Of a stretch of 64,000 bases of DNA, positions 21,701 to 31,897 are shown piece after piece. The notes under the pieces were generated by a model. That model worked only from the letters and a program-made list of their open reading frames with translations. It made no database searches and was not told where the DNA came from. A program made the translations under genes and the position numbers. Every line of letters begins with the position of its first letter. The stretch's first letter is position 1. Source of the stretch: Rhizopus arrhizus (Eukaryota > Mucoromycota > Mucoromycetes > Mucorales > Rhizopodaceae); contig JAKZZE010000001.1 of NCBI GenBank assembly GCA_024220505.1, positions 1,488,001 to 1,552,000 on the forward strand, read 5' to 3'.

Positions 21701-22955
21701 CTACAAATACAATCAGTTACTGAGGGAAGTGAAAAAAAAAAAAGAAATATCGAATTTTTACCTGTGGGTAGTGCGGTAGCTTCAGTGATAGGTGATGTGG
21801 TATACATTTCTTTATTGTTGATGGGCTTATTTCCTTGATTTTTATTCTCTTCTATTGTAGGCTGCTGTTGTATGCTAACATCAAGTGATGAAGTATCTTT
21901 TGGTGTATTCATGTGAACTGGATCTGCTGGCTCGTCCGTTGAAAGCGGCTCCGTAAGTAGCAAATCATCCTCTAAGCTTTTGAGTCTTTCAAATATGGCA
22001 ATAATCATTCTGATCATCGAATGCTCTGCTGACTTCCTCAACATTTCTAGCAATTCAGAAAAATTTTAAAATTGAGTAAAAATGATTAACATAATACATA
22101 TAAATATTATAGTACCACTAAGTCTCTTTTGGCAGCACATGCTTAGGCCAGATTCCATTATCTCACAAACAGCTTCATCGCTTAATACTTGTCCACATTC
22201 ACTTATTAAGGCCATTTCTAGTACTTGCAGCATACGCAATAATACCAGCTCATCCGAAATCGTATCGGATGCTTCAAATTTGCATCCACTAGCAGATGAA
22301 GTCAATGTATTCATCGCATGGGCAATATTAGGGCTCTGTACACTCAAGATGTTGTACTGTAAAAACTTTTCAATGCTTGCTAAAGCGGTCGCTGCTACTG
22401 AGCCTGTTGTATTGCCCGAACAGATTACTTCAAGGAATGGACTGACTAGTTCTACAGCGTCCACATCCTTTACATCTATACGCACAGTCATCGTTATACT
22501 TTTGCACACTTTCTTTTATATTCTGTTAAAACCTTGTACGCTCTCCAAGTGTTGCTTAAGTTTAATGAATCCTTCCAATAATGGATCGCCCTGTTTTTAC
22601 TAGTATCAATTATTGCTGTATAGCCAAGATCTTTATTTATTACCTCTTTTAAACTTGAATCTCTTGTTTTTACTCTTCCGCTACGTAGTCCCATAGTATT
22701 ACCCAAATTGCCCATTCGAATATTACTGACATTCATACCAGACCACCTCGCATATTTGCGCATGGCACTCGTCACAGCTACATAAAGAGTGTTGGTGAAT
22801 ATGTATTGGGTGCAAACTTTTATACAAAAAAAACCTGTGATTTCTGCATGAATGATCTGAAACCAGCTTGCTTCAGATTTTAATGAGACTTCAAAGGTAG
22901 AAATTTTAGATGAGTTGGCTGATTGATGTTTCAAGTGAACTGTGGTTGAAGTCAT
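18778..22955 (-). CDS. Sec7-domain Arf guanine-nucleotide exchange factor, Gea/GBF1-type, short C-terminus
   Basis: Ten exons (22835-22955, 22644-22777, 22533-22590, 22116-22475, 21762-22046, 21003-21700, 20837-20944, 20423-20701, 19081-20366, 18778-19033) join to 1194 residues. The N-terminus (IIHAEI, SAMRKYARWS) and the following HUS-type region match Gea1/Gea2/GBF1. The Sec7 domain is at about residues 600-790 and carries the catalytic-glutamate loop FRLPGEAQQI. A homology-downstream-of-Sec7 region follows. These proteins activate Arf1 on early Golgi membranes. The protein stops soon after ERTVVGLLRLC and PPSVAQAAAQQ, where relatives continue for roughly another 200 or more residues. Splicing out a possible last intron also meets a stop at once. 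Confidence 0.9.
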
Positions 22956-23244
22956 CAAGAAAGCTCTCCTTGTTTTGTTTTTTTTTATTTTATTTGAAAG
23001 AAACGGATATATTTATTTATTTAAATTCAGCGTGTAATCTCCGTTAATGTGAGTGAATACGTCAAACACCTCATTAATTTCGTTGTATTAAAACTTTATG
23101 CTAACCTCTCCTTTCTCCATAAAAAGGAGAGGAAATTTACCAAAAAAAAAAAAAAAATCGCTGCTTCTTGGGGCGGAATCATAAAAGGAGCCAAAATAGA
23201 TAGCCTACATGAAAGGCACGTGTAAGAAGAGAGGTATATGATTA

Positions 23245-23739
23245 TTATTTATTGGTAGCATAAAGTACAGCGAATATAATGATAAGAATAACAAGTATAA
23301 TACTAAATCCAACAGACATCCATCTATTCAATTTTTGCCACCTCTCTGCCATTTTACCTCCTTTTTCTCCCGGTTGTTTCGGCCAGAATGATCCCAGCCA
23401 CCACAGGGGAGGAAATAGAAATCCAAAGAGGAATAATAGGCCACCAACAGAATGAAAGCCGTCTTCGTCTTCTTTACTTAATATCCACCACGCCGGTTTT
23501 TCTTCTTGCTGTTTATCTTCTTTGATTGTTGGCCAAACAACCAAGGTTTGGTCTGATTTTGGTTTTCGTATTGGTTCATTTCGATGATGAGATGAACTTG
23601 TCTGTTGTCTACTCGGTGACGAACTTGTTGGGACAGGTGCCATAAGAGGACTAGTTGAATTTGTTGAATATCGACTATTCATCAATTGTTCTGCCACCCT
23701 TAGCGATAAATCATCTCCTCTATTATTTGTATTATCCAT
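23245..23739 (-). CDS. Small fungal membrane protein with two transmembrane helices
   Basis: A single-exon frame of 164 residues from ATG 23739; the longer in-frame extension upstream is Phe-rich leader sequence. The first ~85 residues are polar and Ser-rich. Then come the tryptophan-rich hydrophobic segment GLLFLFGFLFPPLWWLGSF (about residues 100-118), a basic loop and a second helix (SVGFSIILVILIIIFAVLY) next to the C-terminus. It looks like a conserved fungal protein of unknown role. I recognise the pattern but no function, and do not assign one. Confidence 0.72.
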   Translation of the reverse strand: MDNTNNRGDDLSLRVAEQLMNSRYSTNSTSPLMAPVPTSSSPSRQQTSSSHHRNEPIRKPKSDQTLVVWPTIKEDKQQEEKPAWWILSKEDEDGFHSVGGLLFLFGFLFPPLWWLGSFWPKQPGEKGGKMAERWQKLNRWMSVGFSIILVILIIIFAVLYATNK

Positions 23740-23812
23740 GGAAAGAAGAAAAACAAAAAAAAAAAAAGAGAAAAAAATGTATGACAAAAGCAAAGAGAAG
23801 AAATATTTTTTA

Positions 23813-24414
23813 TTAATGCTGATTACTACTACTACAACATTGATGTGTGTGTTTTCTTTTACGGTTGATATTCTTTGCCTTTTTAATACTATCGTTGTCT
23901 CCTAATTCTGTATCTTTTGTAATTCTTAATTCTATATATCAATAAAGAAATCATTTAATAACCACAGTAAAATGTTATTTTTTATGTATATTCTTTACTA
24001 AAAGTATTATCTCCTTGATCTACACCTTGAATCACATTTCTTTTCAATAAAACTTCAACTTGTTGAGCTAAAGCTAATTTCTAATCAAACGTTAGTCATT
24101 TTTTCAACTTTTTATATTTCATACTTCTTCAAGGATATCTGTATTTGTTTCATCTTTGTTTTGTATAAATCGAGCATGTGTTTCTTTTCTGGCAGCTGAA
24201 TGATTTGTTAAATCGATTATTAAAAAAGAAGGCTCATTTCATTTTACCTTCAATGGCTCTATAATCGCCTTTAATAATAATAAAAACATTTTTTAGATTA
24301 CTTTTTTTTTAAAATACGTTTTTGTAAGATCTTACTAGCAAACACTTGCTTTTGTGTCCTGAGCAAGCTACGATAAGCGTGTAATACTGCTTGCTTTGAG
24401 GGTTGAATAGACAT
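23813..24414 (-). CDS. MZM1: LYR-motif complex III assembly factor (Mzm1/LYRM7-like)
   Basis: Five exons (24336-24414, 24248-24268, 24125-24195, 23999-24080, 23813-23931) join to 123 residues. The N-terminus AVLHAYRSLLRTQKQVF carries the LYR-type tripeptide in its AYR variant, then ARKETHARF and VEVLLKRNVIQGV. The C-terminal LRITKDTELGDNDSIKK is the Mzm1/LYRM7 signature. Mzm1 holds the Rieske iron-sulfur protein in the mitochondrial matrix before its insertion into complex III. An earlier stop in the fourth exon (giving ...SKEYT, 89 residues) would lose that C-terminal motif, so I prefer the five-exon model. It is divergent from the coiled-coil gene, 348 bp away. Confidence 0.85.
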
Positions 24415-24762
24415 TTCTATAAAAAATAAAAAAATTGAAAAATGATTGTTCTTTAATATGAAGCCAGGGTGTGACTGGCAGAAAGAAGCAAAAAGTTTGA
24501 AAGCAGTAACGAAAAATCAAAAAAAAAAAAAGGTATTTTTCCTGTAAGAAACTAGAAAGAAGCAAATCAGCTTTTATGGGCTATGATTATCACTTTTCTT
24601 TGATATATCGGCTTTATTGAGAAATTTCCATTAAAACAATTAGTGTAAAAGTGGGTGACTTATTTTAAGTTGTCAAAAAAAAAGGCATAATTTTTTTATT
24701 CCCCTCTTTTTTTTTTTTTTTTTTTTTTTTCTTTTCTTTTCTTATTTTGATATTTGTACAGA

Positions 24763-26545
24763 ATGCCAAAAGGTTATGATACTTTAGCAGAGTTGCAAGA
24801 AACAACAAAGCTGTTAGTTCCAGCTCACTTGAGGTAATAAGATTAAATATATAAATATAAAAAGTTGAATTATATTTATTATAGATCAGTCTATGAAGCT
24901 ACACGTATTGCTTTGGATTTAAAACAATTGGAAGAAAAAAAGGATAGCCTTGTAACAATAAAAGAACGTTTAATCAAAGAAAGCAAATCTCCCGATTCAT
25001 TAAAATCAATGGGTAAAGCAGATAACAAAAAAAATAAAGTGCTTAAATAACTGTTTCTTAATACGTAGATGAAGCACTCAAGGAATTACAAAATGCAATA
25101 ACTGCCAAACAGCAAGAGTAAATCATACAAACAAGAAAATATCCATGTATTTTTTTTGTTTATTGAACACATATTTTATATAGAATAAGTCAACATGAAG
25201 ACTTGGCAGCCACGCAATTTAAAGAGATTGCTCATAACATAGGAGGTTATGCTGATAAAATTAAAAATTCAGTGGCTACTGCATTAGGTGAATTCAGCAA
25301 CACGGTACTCAACGCGACTGACGCGAAAATTAATTCAACAAATGATGTCCTCAATAGGCTAAAAAAAGAAAAAATGGATGTCGCTACGGGTGAAGCGATT
25401 CGTTATTCACTTGAACAGTTTAAGAAGCAAGTGGTTGATTTCCAATCGAGAAATATGGAAACAATAAAGACTAGCAATGAGAAACTGTTCAAGGACATTG
25501 TTGAAAGAATGAAATATATGCTGGATAACTTTGAGCAAAATGAAATGGTTAGCAAGACAGCCAAATTGGTTACTCGACAATTGGACGCCAAGCTGAATGA
25601 GCAGTTAAAAAAACTGAATACACAAAATGAACAGCAAAAACAAGCAAACGTGACGCCAGAGCAACTGGCTGAGGTAGTTAAAGACGAACTCAATGCAAGA
25701 TTAGGTCCTGCCAATCTTCAGTCGATCATTTCTAATATGCCAGAGATTCAGAAGATGACCGAGTTTTATAAAAGCTTGCCTCCTGCTTCTCAGTCCTTTC
25801 CTGATTATCCGACAATCATGTCAGTCAAGGAAATGGCTGTATCAATGAACAAGGATATGGTTCTCTTGAAACAAAAATTAGAAGAGACACGCTCTATCGT
25901 GGACTCAATGCGATCTCAAGGATTCAATGCAAATGATCAAGTGAATGTTACAGATCAAAATGCTGCCTTGACAAACATGCAAAATATTGAACGTCAAGTA
26001 ACTGTGATGCACAATAACATCAAAATGATTGAAACTGCGCTCAACACGAAGAATAATTCAACTGAGGCTTCTTCTCTTACACCTAGAAAGAGAGCAAGAA
26101 CAGATTTAGATGGTGAAACTGTGATAGACGATGAGGATATCAAGTTAAGATTAGAAGAAATTGAAAGCAAACATCAAAAGCTGCTTGACTTTATTTTACA
26201 ATGTAAGGATAATGTGCTTGATGATATGTTTCCAACACGACTTGAGGCTGCTATGAAGAAGATTGAGCGAATACTAATGTAAGCGCGGTGTTATTTATTT
26301 ATGTATTAATAACCAATTCGCATAATAGAAACCATGAAACTTTTATTGCTTTTATTATTGATCCTTTCTCAACTAAAAAAAAGAGACAAGAGCTTCCAAT
26401 GACAAGCCTCTCTGAAGATAAGTATCTTAATCCTGCTATGATTGACTGCATCCAGCAATTGATTAAAAAGACGACAGAAGAAGCAGTAGCACCATTACAT
26501 AAACAGATTAAAGAACTTCAGGAACAACTTAATAAAAAACAATAA
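24763..26545 (+). CDS. Coiled-coil protein of unknown function
   Basis: Five exons (24763-24833, 24885-25012, 25069-25117, 25184-26278, 26329-26545) give 519 residues. The protein is almost wholly alpha-helical with long heptad-like segments, for example LEEKKDSLVTIKERLIKE and LDAKLNEQLKKLNTQNEQQ. A basic cluster PRKRARTD near residue 415 could be a nuclear localisation signal. The C-terminal exon ends in another coiled coil (LHKQIKELQEQLNKK). There are no transmembrane segments or catalytic motifs. The last intron has two possible acceptors; the 50-bp version keeps the frame and suits local intron sizes. I do not recognise the family. Confidence 0.7.
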
Positions 26546-26690
26546 GCCTCATAACATCCAAAATTCATTATCTCATATATTATTTGAATAAATAAATAAA
26601 AAAAATACTATACTATAATTGTCGAACAAAAAGCTATACTTTCTTATTTAAACACTACTATGTATTATGATATATTGATATATACAAAAA

Positions 26691-27086
26691 ATGCTTTCTA
26701 TTTTGTTCTTTTTATTATCAGTTGGTTGTGATCATCGAGGTATAAAACAAACCAAGCTAACAAGTACTTATTAACGCACAAAAAAAGAAGTCGTTCTTGA
26801 CATTTTAGGTTATCGAATCCCCAATGATTTTATCCCTTTCAGTGAAAATGCCATTCTTGAACCAATGTTGGTATATCCCGTTATAGAACCACAAGAAAAA
26901 GACAATGACATAATATTTGAATCATTATCATCATCAGTATTTGAATTCCCTGATCCTGTACCTGATCCTATACTTGACACTCGACCTGAAGCTTTTTCAA
27001 TTGTTAAAAACAACATGTTTTTACATTTTACATTAGGATTTGCATTCTCAACAGCCAACCAATGGTTTTCTAATTATAAAGAATAG
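26691..27086 (+). CDS. Small hydrophobic-ended hypothetical protein
   Basis: Exons 26691-26739 and 26809-27086 join to 108 residues. The N-terminus MLSILFFLLSVGC is a signal- or anchor-like helix. The middle is acidic and Pro-rich (FPDPVPDPILDTRPEAF). The C-terminus FLHFTLGFAFSTANQWF is a second hydrophobic segment. The frame is kept across a canonical intron, which favours a real gene. The family is not recognised; a membrane location is likely. Confidence 0.55.
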
Positions 27087-27147
27087 AACAATAAACAATA
27101 TTATTAATATAATCAAATTTAGAGCATCTACGCATGAAAAAAGATTT

Positions 27148-27330
27148 TTACTTGGCAAGAGCTTCATCATTAAAAGAAATTAAGCCTATTTTTGTTTGAG
27201 TAGAAGCAGAGAAAGGTAGAAAGACCAATAAAGTACTGCTGAAGATAGACAAGTCAAGCATGGAAAGATATAGATTTCTATTTAGGACAAAGTGCCCTGC
27301 TGTTTCATCGGCTATGATTCTAACGTCCAT
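27148..27330 (-). CDS. Possible small protein of 60 residues
   Basis: ATG at 27330, preceded by an in-frame stop, opens MDVRIIADETAGHFVLNRNL and a hydrophobic segment (LDLSIFSSTLLVFLPFSA), ending at 27148. Composition looks more protein-like than neighbouring random frames. I recognise no family and see no further exons. It could be a chance open frame. Confidence 0.25.
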   Translation of the reverse strand: MDVRIIADETAGHFVLNRNLYLSMLDLSIFSSTLLVFLPFSASTQTKIGLISFNDEALAK

Positions 27331-27893
27331 TAGATTGAATGAATAAAATCATTGCTATTAGCTTTTGATGTAGAGAAGGTAATATAGTACAAGAATAATT
27401 GTACTAGTGCTCAATAGATGATGGAGCTATTGTATAAGCCATTATTCATTGTATGGATAATAAGCGTTCCAAACATTTAACCATCTAGATAGATTTGAAC
27501 GAAACAGATCAAAGGCAAAAAAAAACGTCATCATTTTACAAGTAAGCATAGTAGGATGTGAATATCACCCATTATCTTTGATGAACACATATCCCTAAGC
27601 TTCTGTATGAAATAGTCAAATATAATGAAATCACTAGTTTAATAGAAAATAAGGATGCTACTTGTTTTGTAAGTTGCTCTGAAAACAACGATTTCATTCT
27701 TTTATTTTCCAACTTTTCTTCCTTTCTACTGAAACAAACCTTCTTATAAATTATTCAATAATGTCATTTTCAGCCGTACTTTATAAGGTGATCATGTCCT
27801 TTACAACAAATGAAGCGAAAGACGAGCATTTAAAACCCAGTTGTAAACCAGATTATTTCTTGGTTTTCTTTCCTTTTATTATTTTTAAGCAAA
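27331..27893. other. Intergenic, promoter side of Get3
   Basis: No open frame of note. AT-rich, with no clear regulatory motif. Confidence 0.4.
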
Positions 27894-29092
27894 ATGTCAG
27901 ACATGTCAGAAGACGATTTTCAACCACTTGAACCTACTCTTCAAAACATTTTAGATCAAGATTCACTTCACTGGATCTTTGTTGGTGGTAAAGGTGGTGT
28001 TGGTAAGTAAAATGGAATAAATAAAATAAAGGGTTATTCAAACCGTTTAAAAAAAAAGGTAAAACAACCAGTTCTTGTTCTTTGGCCGTTCAACTTTCAA
28101 AAGTACGTGAGTCAGTCTTATTGATCTCAACTGATCCTGCTCACAATCTTTCAGACGCGTTTGGACAAAAGTTTTCAAAGGAAGCAACACTTGTTAATGG
28201 ATTCAATAATCTTTATGCTATGGAAATTGATCCTACTTCTAGCATACAAGAAATGATTGAACAATGTAAGAACAAGATATGCTTTACTTAGAAGCTAGTA
28301 GACTGAAAATACATACACTATAGCTGAACAAAATAATCCAATGGGTGGTATGATGCAGGACTTGGCTTATGCCATTCCCGGTGTGGATGAAGCAATGGGT
28401 TTTGCTGAAGTAATGAAACAAGTAAAGACCATGTCCTATTCAGTTGTCGTATTTGATACCGCACCTACTGGACATACTCTTCGTTTCTTGTCATTTCCCA
28501 CTGTTTTAGAAAAAGCTTTGGCCAAAATCAGTGGACTCAGTAGTCGTTTTGGTCCTATGGTTCAGCAAATGTCTGGCATGATGGGAATGAATGCAAACCA
28601 AGAAGATATGTTTTCAAAACTAGAAGAAATGAGATCGGTTATTAATGAAGTCAACAAACAATTCAAGGATCCTGTAAGTTTAAATACAGATGTGCACTGA
28701 TATTTATTAATATAATTCATAGAATATTACTACCTTTGTTTGTGTGTGTATTTCAGAATTCTTATCTTTATATGAAACAGAACGTATGATTCAAGAGTTA
28801 ACTTCATATCATATTGACACACACAACATCATTGTCAATCAGTTATTATTCCCTAAAAATGGTAACTTGAATATAAAACATAGACAAGATATTCACATCT
28901 TTTTGCATAGATTCCAACTGTGAACATTGTACAGTTCGTCATAAAATGCAACAAAAATATTTAGATCAAATTTATGATCTTTATGAAGACTTTCATATTG
29001 TACGTATGCCTTTATTAACAAAGGAAGTACGCGGAGTGGAAGAAATTAAGGAGTTTTCAAAAATGCTGGTTGAACCTTTTCAAGAGAAATAA
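27894..29092 (+). CDS. GET3: Get3/ArsA-family ATPase of tail-anchored protein targeting
   Basis: Five exons (27894-28002, 28059-28265, 28324-28673, 28723-28861, 28911-29092) join to 328 residues, the usual length. The deviant Walker A motif GKGGVGKT is at about residues 31-38, split by the first intron. Switch I is [14 protein letters not shown] and switch II is [11 protein letters not shown]. The zinc-binding CxxC that dimerises Get3 is CEHC near residues 272-275. A Met/Gly-rich client-groove helix ([10 protein letters not shown]) is present. Get3 receives tail-anchored membrane proteins and delivers them to Get1/2 on the ER. It ends 97 bp before a DnaJ gene in the same direction. Confidence 0.95.
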
Positions 29093-29189
29093 AAACAAGC
29101 CAATCAAATGACTTCAAAATAGCTTAAAAAATCTTTTTTACATCTTTTTTTTTTTTTTCCTCTTTCTCTCTCTCTCTCTCTCTTTATAA

Positions 29190-30500
29190 ATGGTGGCCGA
29201 GACTAAATATTACGATATTTTGGGTGTCAGTCCTTCTGCCTCGGAAAGTGAACTCAAGAAGGCTTACAGAAAACTTGCTTTAAAATATCACCCAGACAAA
29301 GTAAAAAGAAAAAGAAAAAAAAAAAGAAACTCCAAAAAAAAGGGGGAGGAGAGGAGTGGCGGTTTTTTTTATTTTGTTTACTTTTAGAATCCTGATGCTG
29401 GAGACCAATTCAAAGAAATTTCGCATGCTTATGAAATCTTGTCTGATCCCGAAAAGAGAGAAGTTTATGATCAATACGGTGAAGAAGGCTTGAACGGTCA
29501 AGGAGGTATGGGCGGTATGAATGCCGAAGACTTATTTTCTCAACTGTTTGGAGGTGGAGGTGGATTTTTTGGAGGTGGAGGTCGCCGTGGGCCTCAAGGA
29601 CCTCGTCGTGGTAAAGACATGATGCACCAATTGAAGGTGAATCTTGAGGACCTTTATCTTGGAAAGACAAGCAAGTTGGCTTTGCAGAAGAATACGTTGT
29701 GTAGCAAATGTGATGGAAAGGGAGGCAAAGAAGGTGCTGTTCAATCTTGTAGAGGATGTAATGGTCAAGGTATTCGTATTATGATGAGGCAAATGGGCCC
29801 TATGATTCAGCAAGTGCAACAAGCCTGTCCTGAATGCCGTGGAACAGGTGAAGTGATTAGCGAAAAAGATCGTTGTACGCAATGTTTGGGTAAGAAGATT
29901 GTGAGCGACAGAAAGATTCTTGAAGTTCGTATTGAACGTGGTATGCGTGATGGTCAAAAGATTACATTCTCTGGTGAAGGAGATCAAGCACCTGGTGTTA
30001 TTCCTGGTGATATCATTATTGTTTTAGATGAAAAACCTCATCCCCACTTTAGTCGTAAAGGAGAAGATCTTGTTTATGAAGCCAAGATTGATCTCTTGAC
30101 TGCCTTGGCCGGTGGTCAATTTGCTATACCCCACTTAGACGATCGTGTTCTTATGGTTAGCGTACTCCCTGGTGAAGCCATTCAACCTGATATGGTCAAA
30201 GTCATTCCTAATGAAGGTATGCCTATGCATCGTATCGAAAGTCGTGGTCACCTTTTTGTTAAATTCACTGTCGAGTTCCCTCAATCTAATTGGACTGATC
30301 AAGATACCATCAAACAATTGGAAGCCATCTTGCCTCCTCGTCCTACTTTACCCACCTTTAGTGACAAACATGTCGATGATGTTGTTTTGGTTGATGCTGA
30401 AGGTTATCAAGGAAGAAATAACGCATCTCATTCTGCATATAACGATGATGAGGATGAAGATCATCATCATGGCCCTGGTGTCCAGTGTGCTCAACAATAA
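29190..30500 (+). CDS. Type I DnaJ/Hsp40 co-chaperone, Ydj1-like
   Basis: Exons 29190-29300 and 29388-30500 give 407 residues. The J-domain holds HPD at the end of exon 1. A Gly/Phe-rich linker ([11 protein letters not shown]) comes next, then four CxxCxGxG-type zinc modules ([32 protein letters not shown]) and the substrate-binding C-terminal domains. The last four residues, CAQQ, form a CaaX box predicting farnesylation, as in yeast Ydj1. It stimulates cytosolic Hsp70 and helps protein import into ER and mitochondria. A CT tract lies just before the start codon. The intron falls directly after the HPDK codons. Confidence 0.95.
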
Positions 30501-30722
30501 AAACCTTTTTGAACTCACACTTATGCGCACAAGTTAATAGAATATTTTCATTGGTTATCATCTCTTTAAAAAAAATTGTCATTGTAAGCCAATCAATAAG
30601 CCCACGAACAGACATGAGTGATTCTTACACGTGCGACATAAAAAAATAAAATAAAAATAAATAAACCCAAGGCAAAAAGAGAATCTTCTATTTCACTTTT
30701 TCATTTTAAAAAGAAAATCTCG

Positions 30723-31805
30723 ATGGAAAAGAATAAAGTAGGCACAGTTGAATCAAACAAGTCATCAACACCAAAGGCAACTATAGGACTTCGACCTTAT
30801 TTTGCAGAAACAGACAAGAAATATGTCCACTACTTGTTTTACTCTACTTACTTTAATCTCGTGCCAAAAGCAGTTCGACTTCGACTTCAATCTCCCTTTG
30901 TGATTGGCATCTGGCTTGCTCTTTATGTCCTTTTGATCACCACCGCCACACGATTGATCCACAGCTGGCCACCCAAACTCACACTGATCTTTCAAGTCTT
31001 TGTGACCTTGGCCTCAGTCGGTGGAGGACTGGTGGGGCTCTTTTGGTTCTTGGACAAATTTGATGTGACAGATCGAGTGATTGAAGGGGTTGAGAACGAT
31101 CTGAAAGAGCCCGATCACTATTATCGTGGTACACCTGGCCAGGCGCGACAAGGTAACTTTTGGGTATTGACACTGAATGATGAAATTGTGGGTTGCATCG
31201 GAATGGATCACAACCAGGAGCAGGTCACAGACAGCAGAAAGGAAGGAACAGGTTATGTAAGAGCATCCGAGAGACCTCGAGCAGCGGACGCACCCGAGAT
31301 TCAGACAGCCGAGTGGAAAAGGACAGCTTATGTGTTGGCTAAATTGGATGATTGGATTCGATTGATCTTGGTAGGCGTATACGATCTCTTTAGGGATCTT
31401 TATATTCAGTTAGGAGGCAAAATCACCAGTCCAAAGAAGAAGGTCCTATTTGAGGCTCATAAGCCAAATGAGGCAAGTGTACGTCGTCTGGCTGTCAAAC
31501 ACGAGTGTCAAAATCATGGCCTCTCCACAGTTTTGCTCAAGAGAGTCGCCTTTTGGGCACATGCTCATCAAATTGAATATCTTTATGCAGAGACAGATGA
31601 ACTTCAAACAAAATGCGCAGAGATACTTGAAAAGAGACATGGATACAAGTTGGTATCAAAAAAGAAAGTTGGCTTCTTTAAAACAAAGTCCGTCTACAGG
31701 CTGGATGTGAAACTCTGGATGAGTGAAGAACTTGAAAAACGGGCTGAAGAAAAGAGAAAGGAAGATGAATTGAAAGAAGAAGAAGAATTAAAAAGATTTG
31801 AATGA
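30723..31805 (+). CDS. Membrane-anchored GNAT acetyltransferase, NAT8-like
   Basis: A single exon of 360 residues. Two hydrophobic helices (about residues 61-80, FVIGIWLALYVLL; and about 90-112, VFVTLASVGGGLVGLFWFL) interrupt the N-terminal part. The acetyltransferase core follows, with FWVLTLNDEIVGCIGM and ASVRRLAVKHECQNHGLSTVLL, the latter matching the acetyl-CoA-binding R/Q-x-x-G-x-G/S loop in a modified form (QNHGLS). This membrane-hairpin arrangement is seen in NAT8-type ER acetyltransferases. The C-terminus is a charged Glu/Lys coiled coil. A loop of about 90 residues splits the GNAT fold. The substrate is unknown. Confidence 0.78.
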   Translation: MEKNKVGTVESNKSSTPKATIGLRPYFAETDKKYVHYLFYSTYFNLVPKAVRLRLQSPFVIGIWLALYVLLITTATRLIHSWPPKLTLIFQVFVTLASVGGGLVGLFWFLDKFDVTDRVIEGVENDLKEPDHYYRGTPGQARQGNFWVLTLNDEIVGCIGMDHNQEQVTDSRKEGTGYVRASERPRAADAPEIQTAEWKRTAYVLAKLDDWIRLILVGVYDLFRDLYIQLGGKITSPKKKVLFEAHKPNEASVRRLAVKHECQNHGLSTVLLKRVAFWAHAHQIEYLYAETDELQTKCAEILEKRHGYKLVSKKKVGFFKTKSVYRLDVKLWMSEELEKRAEEKRKEDELKEEEELKRFE

Positions 31806-31897
31806 ATAATAAAAATAAAAATATAATAGAAATATGACTTTATATATTACAAATAAAAAGAGTGTGGTATAATTATAATACAAAATTGATAGCTGTT

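Noticed and set aside
23982..24080. Shorter Mzm1 model ending ...SKEYT
   Set aside because: It omits the conserved LRITKDTELGDN C-terminus, which a canonical intron restores in frame.
26388..26545. Alternative acceptor for the last exon of the coiled-coil gene
   Set aside because: It gives a roughly 107-bp intron with a weak AAAGAG acceptor; the 50-bp intron with TAATAG fits local practice better, though both keep the frame.
29410..29987. Minus-strand frames inside the DnaJ gene
   Set aside because: Shadows of the Gly-rich and zinc-finger coding region.
27894..30500. Get3-DnaJ as an operon
   Set aside because: Eukaryotic genes with their own start regions; close spacing alone is not evidence of a polycistron.
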